A DNA stretch of 64,000 nt from Leucothrix arctica (GTDB lineage Bacteria > Pseudomonadota > Gammaproteobacteria > Thiotrichales > Thiotrichaceae): positions 1 to 64,000 of the forward strand of contig NZ_QGKL01000009.1 of NCBI RefSeq assembly GCF_003172895.1. Reading direction: 5' to 3'. A model generated the notes under the pieces. That model was not told where the DNA came from. It was given only the letters and a program-made list of their open reading frames with translations, and made no database searches. Positions 55,343 to 63,368 of this stretch are shown piece by piece. Position 1 is the stretch's first letter; each line of letters begins with the position of its first letter. A program made the position numbers and the translations under genes.

Positions 55343-56680
55343 TCAGCGATTGAACTCAAGTAATTTACCTGACCCACGAACATCCACATCATCTTTCTTG
55401 GACCAAACAACGTCACCATTTACGATGGTATTAACGACAGAGGAACGAAATTCATTACCTGAATAAATAGTCCAACCAGCGGTAGACAATACATCTTCGT
55501 TACGGGCTATGAACGACTCATCAATATCTACTAGCACCAAGTCTGCCCAATATCCCTCACGTATATACCCTCTATCCTTAATCAGAAATGTATCGGCCAC
55601 AGAGTGACTTATTTTTTCAACAATCAACTCTAAGCTAAAAATTTGATCTTGAAAGTGTTCTAGAATTGCAGGCAAAGCCAACTGGGCTTGAGGCATACCA
55701 GCAGCTACTTCAAAGTAGGAACCTTGCTTTTCTTTAAGGGAATAAGGAGTGTGACCAGAGCAAATATTCGTAATATTATTATCTAGAAGCCCCTGCATCA
55801 GAGAAGCTCTATCAATATCAGATTTTATGGCGGGGTTATACTTAAGTAACGCCCCCTTCTGCTCGTAATCACTCTCAGAAAACGTCAAGAAATGACTACA
55901 AACATCAGCAGTTACTAAGCTATCGTGTCTTTTAGCGCTTTCAATTAGCTCAATCTCTTCAGTACAAGAGACGTGCAGTATATGTATTTGCTTATTTAAT
56001 TTTTCGGAAATACCTAAGACAGCTTCTGTAGTATCAGCGCAAGATTTGGCACCTCGAATTACCGAATGAAATGGAATAGGTATATCATCACCATAAATCT
56101 GACGATAACTTTCTTCATTTTCGAGTACCGATGGCATATCATCGGCCTCAATCGCCACAACAACAGAAGATAAACCGACCAGCTCCTCAACTAACTGCAA
56201 ACTATCAAACCGATAATAATCACTGACTCCAATCATCGATGCAAAAACGGCACAAATATGGCCTTTAATACTAGAATCTACATAAACACCCAAGTTTATA
56301 GGGTTTGCGACTTCATAAATTGCTAAGTTATTTTTTAAATTCGGTCGTAATTGCTCAAGCTGCTTGGCCTTGGGTAAACCAGTTTTTTGCTCGCTATTAA
56401 TAGTGGGCAACAACATAACACTCGTTATTCCACCCGCAACAGCCGCACTAGTTTCAGACAAAAATCGCTCTTCACTAAAAGTGCTGCTAGCAAGACTAAA
56501 CTGAGTATCAATCATACCTGGCAGTAAATACAGGCCTTTTGCATCAATAAAACGATCTGAGGATAAGTGACTTAAATTTGGGCTTATTTGTTCAATCCGA
56601 CCGTCACGAATATAGACATCTGATTCAAAAATAACACCCTCATTCACCAACTGCGCATTGCAAATAAGTAAGGTAGTCAT
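55343..56680 (-). CDS. Dihydroorotase-like protein lacking key metal ligands
   Basis: 445 residues, amidohydrolase fold of the dihydroorotase/allantoinase type (LLPGMIDTQF, AAVAGGITSVMLLPTIN, HILHVSCTEEIELIESAK, DRASLMQGLLDNNI, GYIREGYWADLVLVDID). The metal-binding HxH that should follow the first motif is replaced: residues 60-62 read QFS. The late catalytic Asp (usually DHAPH) reads GHTPY at about 309. Other histidines remain. Hydrolase activity is therefore doubtful, recalling the non-catalytic PyrC' that partners aspartate transcarbamoylase in pseudomonads. pyrB is not in the window. It follows folA by 16 nt. Confidence 0.8.
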   Translation of the reverse strand: MTTLLICNAQLVNEGVIFESDVYIRDGRIEQISPNLSHLSSDRFIDAKGLYLLPGMIDTQFSLASSTFSEERFLSETSAAVAGGITSVMLLPTINSEQKTGLPKAKQLEQLRPNLKNNLAIYEVANPINLGVYVDSSIKGHICAVFASMIGVSDYYRFDSLQLVEELVGLSSVVVAIEADDMPSVLENEESYRQIYGDDIPIPFHSVIRGAKSCADTTEAVLGISEKLNKQIHILHVSCTEEIELIESAKRHDSLVTADVCSHFLTFSESDYEQKGALLKYNPAIKSDIDRASLMQGLLDNNITNICSGHTPYSLKEKQGSYFEVAAGMPQAQLALPAILEHFQDQIFSLELIVEKISHSVADTFLIKDRGYIREGYWADLVLVDIDESFIARNEDVLSTAGWTIYSGNEFRSSVVNTIVNGDVVWSKKDDVDVRGSGKLLEFNR

Positions 56681-56696
56681 AATTCCCTTCTACTTG

Positions 56697-57191
56697 TTAT
56701 GAGGAAAAAGTTTTCTCTAACAATTCAAAACTATAGGAATACATATTTTTTTCATCTGATGAAAAAACTTCGTGTCGTATTTGCTTCCAAGGGTAATTGG
56801 AATAATCGGGGAAGCAAGTATCCCCTTCTAACTTCGTTTGAATGTGAGTTAGATATAGACGATTTGCAATAGGCAAAGCCTGCTCATAAAGCTGCTGTCC
56901 ACCGATGATAAACACTTCGTGTTCTTTATCGACTAAAGCTAAAGCCTCATCAAGGCTTGTTACCACATCACATCCAGCAATAACTAAATCACTTGAACGA
57001 GTTAACACGATATTTCGACGTCCAGGTAATCGCTTACCGATAGAGTCAAAGGTCTTACGTCCCATAATGATAGGACAACCCATTGTGCTTTTCTTGAAAT
57101 ATGCAAAATCTGCAGGAAGATGCCAAGGCATCGAGCCATTTAAACCAATGACTCGATCCTCTGCCATCGCAACAATCATCGAAACGATCAT
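56697..57191 (-). CDS. folA: Dihydrofolate reductase
   Basis: Reduces dihydrofolate with NADPH. 164 residues (E. coli 159). It opens MIVSMIVAMAEDRVIGLNGSMPWHLPADFAYFKK, with the active-site Asp in the LPADF motif, IIMGRKTFDSIGKRLPGRRNIVLTR and the NADPH segment VFIIGGQQLY. It overlaps the end of sspB by 4 nt and precedes the dihydroorotase-like gene by 16 nt. Confidence 0.96.
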   Translation of the reverse strand: MIVSMIVAMAEDRVIGLNGSMPWHLPADFAYFKKSTMGCPIIMGRKTFDSIGKRLPGRRNIVLTRSSDLVIAGCDVVTSLDEALALVDKEHEVFIIGGQQLYEQALPIANRLYLTHIQTKLEGDTCFPDYSNYPWKQIRHEVFSSDEKNMYSYSFELLEKTFSS

Positions 57192-57589
57192 TTTACCACG
57201 CGTAAAGAAGGTCGCTTAGGCGGTGGTGTTGGTTCTGGGTCATCTGACCCAGTCACCTCTTCATCAGAATCAGAAGTAGGCAATAACTCAAACATCATAC
57301 CTTCGCTATTTTCAGCAGCATAGATTGCACGTACTGCATTTATAGGTGCATAAATAGAGAAAGGCTTACCACCAAAACGTGCACTAAAACCGAGACAGTC
57401 ATTATCAATCGCAAACTGCTGTACAGCACCAGGCGATATATTTAAGACAATCCGCCCTTCCTCAACATACTGCCGAGGAACTTCTACAGTAGGTAAGTCA
57501 GCATCAATCAAAACATGAGGTGTCATGTCATTATCGAGAATCCACTCGTAAATGGCACGCATCAAATAAGGGCGATTAGAAGTCATCAT
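57188..57589 (-). CDS. sspB: ClpXP adaptor SspB
   Basis: Binds ssrA-tagged proteins and delivers them to ClpXP. 133 residues. The N-terminal folded domain carries PYLMRAIYEWILDNDMTPHVLID and GRIVLNISPGAVQQFAI, followed by an acidic linker and a short basic C-terminal tail (PPPKRPSLRVVK), the ClpX-binding end. It overlaps sspA by 4 nt, the standard sspA-sspB pair. Confidence 0.95.
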   Translation of the reverse strand: MMTSNRPYLMRAIYEWILDNDMTPHVLIDADLPTVEVPRQYVEEGRIVLNISPGAVQQFAIDNDCLGFSARFGGKPFSIYAPINAVRAIYAAENSEGMMFELLPTSDSDEEVTGSDDPEPTPPPKRPSLRVVK

Positions 57590-58215
57590 GGACGGATGTT
57601 TTTCTCAGCTTCAGTCAACGAGAATTGAAACATCTCACGAGAGAAAACACGATCCATATAGCGCATCAGAGGCTTTACGTCAGTAGCAGGCAAGTCGATA
57701 CCGTACTTAGGCAAACGCCATAATACTGGTGCGATTGTGCAATCCACCAAAGAGAAATCATTACTTAAGAAGTAAGGCTTAATCGCAAATACGTCAACTG
57801 CAGATAATACGCCTTCGCGTAAAATACGACGTGCTTCGTCAGCTCTTGCTTGATCAGTACCTTCCATATCACGTAATAGACTATACCAATCTTTTTCAAT
57901 GCGGTACAAAGCAAGACGTGAATGCGCACGTGTAACAGGATCAACAGGCATCAATGGTGGGTGAGGAAAACGCTCATCCAGATACTCCATAATCACTCGT
58001 GCGTCATACAGCACAAGATCTCTGTCTATCAATGTTGGTGCAGTGTTATACGGATTTAACTCTGCGAGATCTTCGGGTTTGTTATCCGGATCAATTTCTA
58101 TAATGTCTACAGTGATGTCTTTCTCTGCTAACACTATTCTTACACGATGACAGTCTGCACAGTCAGGTAGTGTAAATAATGTCATCACAGAACGTCGATT
58201 AGAAACTGAACTCAT
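57586..58215 (-). CDS. sspA: Stringent starvation protein A
   Basis: GST-fold protein that binds RNA polymerase in E. coli. 209 residues, beginning SSVSNRRSVMTLFTLPDCADCHRVRIVLAEK, with an N-terminal thioredoxin-like domain (about 10-85) and a helical GST C-domain. The C-C pair CADCH in the glutathione-site loop is not typical of E. coli SspA and may bind metal or be redox-active (inference). Between this gene and petC lies the petABC terminator. Confidence 0.93.
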   Translation of the reverse strand: MSSVSNRRSVMTLFTLPDCADCHRVRIVLAEKDITVDIIEIDPDNKPEDLAELNPYNTAPTLIDRDLVLYDARVIMEYLDERFPHPPLMPVDPVTRAHSRLALYRIEKDWYSLLRDMEGTDQARADEARRILREGVLSAVDVFAIKPYFLSNDFSLVDCTIAPVLWRLPKYGIDLPATDVKPLMRYMDRVFSREMFQFSLTEAEKNIRP

Positions 58216-58246
58216 TCAAATATCTCCTAGATCCAGAATACAAAAA

Positions 58247-58272
58247 AGGCTACCTCAAAACTGAGGTAGCCT
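58247..58272 (-). terminator. Terminator of petABC
   Basis: AGGCTACCTCA pairs with TGAGGTAGCCT over 11 bp with a 4-nt loop, and a T-run follows on the minus strand. It starts 24 nt after the petC stop. Confidence 0.9.
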
Positions 58273-58295
58273 CGGAATACTACAGCAAAACGTGA

Positions 58296-59060
58296 TTAAT
58301 GAATATCCTTCCAGAATTCTTTCTTAAGTAGATAAGCTACTATGAAGAAAACGAACAAGAATAATAACGTCAAAATACCATAATAAGTACGGTGTAGTTG
58401 AGCAGGCTCACCTACATAAACTAAAAAGTTAGTTAGGTCTTTAGCGAGTTGGTCAAATTCACCAACAGACATCTTACCCGGCTCTGCTAACTTCAATGTT
58501 TTTGTAACATGGCCATGACCGTCATCATGAACTTCAAGCTCTTGCATACCTTGCAACTCTTGGAGTACATGTGGCATACCCACATTTTCAAACACTAAGT
58601 TGTTAACGCCAAATGGACGACTATCATCTTTATAGAAACTTGTAAGGTAACTATAAATCCAATCACCACTCTTACGTGAACGTGCAACTAGCGATAAATC
58701 TGGTGGTGCGGTACCAAACCAATTTGCCGCATCCTTACTAGGGATTGCACTAATCATTAGTGAACCTGATTTACTCATGACATCATCTTCGTCACGCGTA
58801 AAGATAATTGACTTAATAGACTCATCGTCTAAGCCTAAATCAGTAGCCACTCGATTGTAACGACTAAACTTTAAAGAATGACAACCCATGCAATAATTAG
58901 CGTAGTACTTTGCACCACGCGCCATACTCAACTTATTATCAAGATCTACCTGAGCATCTTTTAACTCAACTGAACTACCAGCAGCATTTGCCACTGGAAA
59001 TGCCGTTGCAAGTCCTAGCGTCAGAGTAGCAAGCAGTAATTTCAATGACTTCAATTTCAT
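58296..59060 (-). CDS. petC: Cytochrome c1 of the bc1 complex
   Basis: 254 residues. The signal peptide is cut near SAANA-AG (FPVANAAGSS). The haem site CMGCHSLK is followed by the conserved R-Y-N-R. The axial Met is likely in the MPHVLQELQG block, and a C-terminal membrane anchor is at LLFLFVFFIVAYLL. It is a periplasmic-facing subunit passing electrons to cytochrome c. It overlaps petB by 4 nt. Confidence 0.95.
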   Translation of the reverse strand: MKLKSLKLLLATLTLGLATAFPVANAAGSSVELKDAQVDLDNKLSMARGAKYYANYCMGCHSLKFSRYNRVATDLGLDDESIKSIIFTRDEDDVMSKSGSLMISAIPSKDAANWFGTAPPDLSLVARSRKSGDWIYSYLTSFYKDDSRPFGVNNLVFENVGMPHVLQELQGMQELEVHDDGHGHVTKTLKLAEPGKMSVGEFDQLAKDLTNFLVYVGEPAQLHRTYYGILTLLFLFVFFIVAYLLKKEFWKDIH

Positions 59061-60445
59061 CCTGTCACCCTCGTTGGTACTTCTTTCTCTTTATTAAAAC
59101 TTGATACGAACATTGGTAGGATCAAGGTAGACAATAAATAAACAAATGGAACTGTTAATAGCTGCCAGAAAATAGCAACACTCTCACCACTAAGATCAGC
59201 GTAACGCGTTAAATCCCAAATGATAGTAATGCCAAACAAAACTGCAAACCAAACAACGTAGTTAACTTTCATAGGGCGACTGTGTGCGTGAGTCACAGCA
59301 AAGAATAAGAAGTACACTTGAGTACAACGAATACCCAGCTCACCTAAGAATGGTGTAACTGCCTTAACACCCAAAACACCCAAAACTACGAAAGCAACAC
59401 AGAACCAAACCAAATTAATGTAATGCGCCTTGTTACGGTAGCGAATTGATTTGATTGGGTTCTTATCGAGCCAAGGTAATACAAACAACACCGCGATAGC
59501 AGCGAACATTGCCAACGTACCCAAGAATGGGTCAGGCACAGCTCTAAGCACTGTATAAAAAGGTGTGAAGTACCAAACAGGCGCAATGTGCTCAGGCGTC
59601 TTTAATGGATTTGCTGGTTCAAAGTTAGGGTACTCTAAGAAGTAACCACCACCTTCTGGCATAAAGAACAATATTGCAAAGAAGACGATGAAAAAACCGA
59701 CAACACCTACAATATCTTTAACCGTGTAGTAAGGGTGGAATGGAATACCATCTAATGGAATACCATTTTCATCTTTGTGTTGCTTGATATCAACGCCATC
59801 AGGGTTATTGGAACCAACCTGATGAAGCGCAACGATATGTACAAATACCAAACCAACAAGGATCAATGGTACTGCAATAACGTGGAATGCGAAGAAACGG
59901 TTCAATGTTGGATCGGAGATAACAAAGTCTCCACGAATTGTCTGAGAGACAATCTCACCAACATACGGAATCGTATTAAATAGATTGATGATTACCTGTG
60001 CACCCCAGAAAGACATCTGTCCCCAAGGTAGCATGTAGCCCATGAATGCTTCGGCCATCAACGCTAGGTAAATTAGCATTCCGATCAACCAAACCAACTC
60101 ACGTGGTCCTTTAAATGAGCCGTAGATCAAACCACGGAACATATGCAAGTAAACAACAATGAAGAACATCGATGCGCCAGTTGAGTGCATATAGCGAATA
60201 AACCAACCGCCTGGCACGTCACGCATAATATGTTCGACAGATGCAAAAGCCAATTCAATGTCAGGCTTATAATGCATCGTCAGGAAAACACCTGTAACGA
60301 TTTGCAATACCAAAACCAGCATAGCAAGCGAACCAAAGAAGTAGAAAAAGTTAAAGTTCTTTGGCGCGTAATATTCTGCAATATGCTTATTCCACGTATC
60401 TGTCAGTGGAAATCGAGCATCAATCCAATTCAGTAAACCGTTCAT
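59057..60445 (-). CDS. petB: Cytochrome b of the bc1 complex
   Basis: 462 residues with eight or more transmembrane helices. Haem-ligand histidines are visible in RYMHSTGASMFFIVVYLHMFRG and FAFHVIAVPLILVGLVFVHI, and the Qo-site PEWY motif is replaced by PVWYFTPFYT. It oxidises quinol and passes electrons to the Rieske protein and haem b. It overlaps petA by 1 nt and petC by 4 nt. Confidence 0.96.
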   Translation of the reverse strand: MNGLLNWIDARFPLTDTWNKHIAEYYAPKNFNFFYFFGSLAMLVLVLQIVTGVFLTMHYKPDIELAFASVEHIMRDVPGGWFIRYMHSTGASMFFIVVYLHMFRGLIYGSFKGPRELVWLIGMLIYLALMAEAFMGYMLPWGQMSFWGAQVIINLFNTIPYVGEIVSQTIRGDFVISDPTLNRFFAFHVIAVPLILVGLVFVHIVALHQVGSNNPDGVDIKQHKDENGIPLDGIPFHPYYTVKDIVGVVGFFIVFFAILFFMPEGGGYFLEYPNFEPANPLKTPEHIAPVWYFTPFYTVLRAVPDPFLGTLAMFAAIAVLFVLPWLDKNPIKSIRYRNKAHYINLVWFCVAFVVLGVLGVKAVTPFLGELGIRCTQVYFLFFAVTHAHSRPMKVNYVVWFAVLFGITIIWDLTRYADLSGESVAIFWQLLTVPFVYLLSTLILPMFVSSFNKEKEVPTRVTG

Positions 60446-61038
60446 TATGCAGCTACTCCATCTTCGCCAATTCGAATTAAAGAATCAGTCTTATAATAAT
60501 GAGGTGGCACTGTCATGTTTGTTCCAGCAGGTGAGCCTTTAATTACTCGCCCAGCAAGGTCAAAACGCGAACCGTGACATGGACAATAGAATCCACCTAC
60601 CCAGTCAGCACCAAGATCAGCTGCCGCAACTTCTGGACGGTACGTTGGAGAGCAACCAAGGTGAGTACAAATACCTACCATTATCAAATACTGATCTTTG
60701 CGGGAACGATTTTCGTTAGTTGCGTACTCCGGCTGAATAGAAGCCAGTGACGTTGGATCTTTAAGTTTTGGATTTACCGTCGGTAATGCAGTAAGCATTT
60801 CGTCAGTACGGTTAACCACCCAAACTGGTTTACCTCGCCAAATAACACGAATCAGTTGCCCCGCTTCCACCTTGTCGATATCTACTTCAACAGGTGCGCC
60901 GGCCGCTAAAGCACGTGCACTAGGTGTTAATGAGCCAATGAAAGGAACTGCAATCGCGCCAACGCCTACAGCGCCGACGGCTGAGGTAGCACCAATAAGA
61001 AAACGTCTACGCTTCTTATCCACTCCGGTATCTGCCAT
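60445..61038 (-). CDS. petA: Rieske iron-sulphur protein of the bc1 complex
   Basis: 197 residues. An RR near the start (KKRRRFLIG) suggests Tat export, followed by one membrane helix. The 2Fe-2S cluster is held by CTHLGCSP and CPCHGSRFD. It starts the petA-petB-petC operon, each gene overlapping the next. A GGGAG ribosome site precedes the start. Confidence 0.96.
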   Translation of the reverse strand: MADTGVDKKRRRFLIGATSAVGAVGVGAIAVPFIGSLTPSARALAAGAPVEVDIDKVEAGQLIRVIWRGKPVWVVNRTDEMLTALPTVNPKLKDPTSLASIQPEYATNENRSRKDQYLIMVGICTHLGCSPTYRPEVAAADLGADWVGGFYCPCHGSRFDLAGRVIKGSPAGTNMTVPPHYYKTDSLIRIGEDGVAA

Positions 61039-61090
61039 TTTAATCTACTCCCAGATCTTAAGTAACTGTGCCGATAATTGTCATTCGGCG

Positions 61091-61117
61091 GAGACGCGTG
61101 GAAGGCACGATCGTCTC
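61091..61117 (-). promoter_or_regulatory. Stem-loop in the petABC leader
   Basis: GAGACGCGTG (61091-61100) pairs with CACG-AT-CGTCTC (61106-61117), 10 pairs with a 2-nt bulge and a 5-nt loop. It lies 53 bases upstream of the petA start. It has no T-run, so it is not a plain terminator. It may be an RNA structure in the 5' leader or a regulator site. Confidence 0.5.
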
Positions 61118-61351
61118 GAACAGGCGTGGCTGATAGCTAACAATGCACGCTGCAAATCGGAGTATACTCGCCCAACTTGCAATTCAGGTCAAGTCATAAT
61201 CAGCTAGCCAACTACATTCGTTGAACTCTTTTAGGCTACATAAGTCCCTGACAACTCTTATATCATTACATAATCCAATGAATCCTTAAAAAACAACCAC
61301 TTTTTGTGTTTATTTAAGGACATCCACACCAAAAGCCAACTCTTTCTGATA

Positions 61352-61360
61352 TGCTAAAAT
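61352..61360 (+). promoter_or_regulatory. Extended -10 promoter of the DUF2189 gene
   Basis: TGC followed by TAAAAT (five of six), 26 bases before the ATG, with GGAGGA (61377-61382) in between. No clear -35 is present, as expected for an extended -10. Confidence 0.4.
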
Positions 61361-61385
61361 CTGCACTAAATATATTGGAGGATGT

Positions 61386-62201
61386 ATGGCTACATTAGAG
61401 CAAACAGGTTACCAAGGACTTTCTGAAGTCGTTGTCAATCATGTGGATAACGAGGCACCTATGAGGTGGCTCGAGAAAGGCTACAATGACTTTAAAAACA
61501 ATCTAACACTTAGTTTATTGTACGGCGCTTTTATTGCAGCTATTGGTTTAATAATGACCTTTTCTGTAGAGCTATCTCCCAGTGTTATTCTTGGTTCAAT
61601 TACTGGTTTCGTGATCGTTGGTCCCTTTGTGGCGATCGGTCTGTATGACATGAGTCGAGAAATGGAATTTGGTCGAGAGCCAAAACTTCATCACGCACTA
61701 TCTGCATTAAGAAACAACACAGGAACGCTACTGACTTTCGCACTAGCACTCGGCTTCCTACATACCGTGTGGACTCGACTAACCGGTCTCCTAATAGGTT
61801 TGTTTTTCCAAGACTTAAACATTTCCAGAGGTAACTTAATGGAAATATTGAGCGAGCCTCAGACAATCCTATTTCTTGGAATATTTCTCCTTATTGGAGC
61901 AGTTATCGTCAGCTTTACGTTTGCTGTCACTGTTATCTCCATCCCAATGATTATGCATCGTAATGTAGACATCGTTAGTGCCGCCATTACGAGCATCAGA
62001 GTTGTGAAAAAGAACCCACGTAAGATGTTCACATGGGCTGCCATGATTGGCACGCTAATGCTGATTGGCATTGCAACGGGCTTCATTGGATTGATTGTTG
62101 TATTCCCTATCGTCGGACATGCAAGCTGGCACGCTTACCGTGAGTTAGTTGAACGTCCTGAGCATCGCATTGAAGAAAACGGCCCACTAGTCAGTGAGTA
62201 A
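61386..62201 (+). CDS. DUF2189 family integral membrane protein
   Basis: 271 residues with six transmembrane helices: LTLSLLYGAFIAAIGLIMTF, GSITGFVIVGPFVAIGLYDMS, LLTFALALGFLHTVW, TILFLGIFLLIGAVIVSFTF, MFTWAAMIGTLMLIGIATGF and the last near VVFPIVGHASWHAYREL. This is the DUF2189 pattern; no function is established. The ATG at 61386 has a strong GGAGGA. It ends with a good terminator and is a single gene, divergent from petABC. Confidence 0.87.
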   Translation: MATLEQTGYQGLSEVVVNHVDNEAPMRWLEKGYNDFKNNLTLSLLYGAFIAAIGLIMTFSVELSPSVILGSITGFVIVGPFVAIGLYDMSREMEFGREPKLHHALSALRNNTGTLLTFALALGFLHTVWTRLTGLLIGLFFQDLNISRGNLMEILSEPQTILFLGIFLLIGAVIVSFTFAVTVISIPMIMHRNVDIVSAAITSIRVVKKNPRKMFTWAAMIGTLMLIGIATGFIGLIVVFPIVGHASWHAYRELVERPEHRIEENGPLVSE

Positions 62202-62218
62202 TATTTAAGGATCTTATT

Positions 62219-62244
62219 AGGCCTCCACTTTGGGGGCCTTTTTA
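62219..62244 (+). terminator. Terminator of the DUF2189 gene
   Basis: AGGCCTCC pairs with GGGGGCCT (one G-U) around a 5-nt loop, followed by TTTTT, 17 nt after the stop. Confidence 0.88.
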
Positions 62245-62460
62245 TTGCCTATTATTTATAGATATTTACTAACACCTAGGCCAGCCAAACAACTACTTAC
62301 ATACCTCATCCTCATACACCCATCAGAAGGCATCGACCCAAACAAGCCATACCAGAAGCCTCTTAATATCCGCTATACAACATAGATCGACCCTAGCAGG
62401 ATCTGAAGCACTTATCCCAGAGCAACAACAACAACAACAACCCACAAAGCCACAAACAAA

Positions 62461-62491
62461 AAAGGCCAGTTGCATTACACAACTGGCCTTT
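62461..62491 (-). terminator. Terminator of the cytochrome c gene
   Basis: AAAGGCCAGTTG pairs perfectly with CAACTGGCCTTT (12 bp) around a 7-nt loop, with a T-run on the minus strand, 30 nt after the stop. Confidence 0.92.
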
Positions 62492-62521
62492 TGGCATTAA
62501 CAAATTAAGTTATTTCAATAA

Positions 62522-63322
62522 CTACTTACTATTAGCAATAATATAGTTAACAGCCTCAATAACTTCTTCATCTGACAGTGTAGGGTTACCACCCTTTGCC
62601 GGCATAGCGCCTTTACCCTTTAGAGCCGAGGCATGCAATGCAACTACACCTGTTTCTAAGCGAGGCGCCCATGCAATTTTATCTCCAATTATTGGTGAAT
62701 TAGCAGCACCAGTATCGTGACAAGCGAAGCATGATGATTTGTAAGTAGACTCACCCAATGCTGAGGCAACCACGGTATCAAGCTTAATTGCAGCAACCTC
62801 TACCACAGGAGCTTCTACATCAGTAACTGCAGCTGTCGTATCAGCCACTTCAGCGGTTGCAGCAACCTCGATCCCAGCGGTACTAAGCATATCTGCTACC
62901 GCCGCATACATTTCTTCATCTGTCAGACTTGGATCACCACCACGAGCAGGCATACCACCCTTACCTGTTATGGCGCTCTGAACTAGGGAATTCATATCAC
63001 CCGCCATTCTAGTTTCCCAATCTGCTTTGGCACTAGCTTCTAACTTAGGCGCATTCGCCAAACCAATGGAGTGACAAACTGCACAAACACGCTTAACCGT
63101 ATCGCCACCTGCTCTTGCAGCACCAGGCTCCGCAGCTTCTTTTTTGATCTCAACATTACCGATAGGCTCTAGCGCAACTATCATCTGCTTTTGAGCGGGC
63201 GTTGCCTCAGCGACACCATGTGACTTTGGCGATGGACTAAAGATATAGAACAACCCAACAATCAAGACTAAAGCGATCTGCACCCAAAAGACTCGGGGTA
63301 ATTTTTCGTGAGAACCAGCCAT
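62522..63322 (-). CDS. Membrane-anchored two-haem cytochrome c (c5-like)
   Basis: 266 residues. One N-terminal anchor helix (VFWVQIALVLIVGLFYIF) is followed by two class I cytochrome c5-like domains. Each has a haem site (CAVCHSIG near 80, CFACHDTG near 198) and an axial Met region (KGGMPARGGDPSLTDEE; KGAMPAKGGNPTLSDEE). The repeated domains suggest an internal duplication. The Ala/Val/Thr-rich linker between them is flexible. It is probably an electron carrier in the periplasm, and the SURF1 gene next door points to a cytochrome oxidase. The gap to SURF1 is 46 nt. Confidence 0.88.
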   Translation of the reverse strand: MAGSHEKLPRVFWVQIALVLIVGLFYIFSPSPKSHGVAEATPAQKQMIVALEPIGNVEIKKEAAEPGAARAGGDTVKRVCAVCHSIGLANAPKLEASAKADWETRMAGDMNSLVQSAITGKGGMPARGGDPSLTDEEMYAAVADMLSTAGIEVAATAEVADTTAAVTDVEAPVVEVAAIKLDTVVASALGESTYKSSCFACHDTGAANSPIIGDKIAWAPRLETGVVALHASALKGKGAMPAKGGNPTLSDEEVIEAVNYIIANSK

Positions 63323-63368
63323 GGCTTCCTCCAGTTAAAATATTAGTTTTCGGTATAACGAAGAGCAC

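Larger units (their letters stand above)
61039..61385. other. Intergenic region between petA and the DUF2189 gene
   Basis: No gene is seen in these 347 bases. On the petA side, TATACT (61161-61166, minus strand) could be a -10 box, which would give a leader of about 115 bases. A stem-loop at 61091-61117 falls within that leader. On the other side, an extended -10 (TG at 61352 and TAAAAT at 61355-61360) precedes the DUF2189 gene. The middle is AT-rich and empty. Confidence 0.5.
62202..62521. other. Convergent intergenic region with two terminators
   Basis: No gene is seen in these 320 bases. A plus-strand terminator is at 62219-62244 and a minus-strand terminator at 62461-62491. Between them, at 62423-62440, is a (CAA)6 microsatellite; otherwise the sequence is unremarkable and low in coding signal. 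Confidence 0.6.

Noticed and set aside
62423-62440. (CAA)6 tract as a phase-variable switch
   Set aside because: It lies between two terminators in a convergent gap, outside any gene or promoter.
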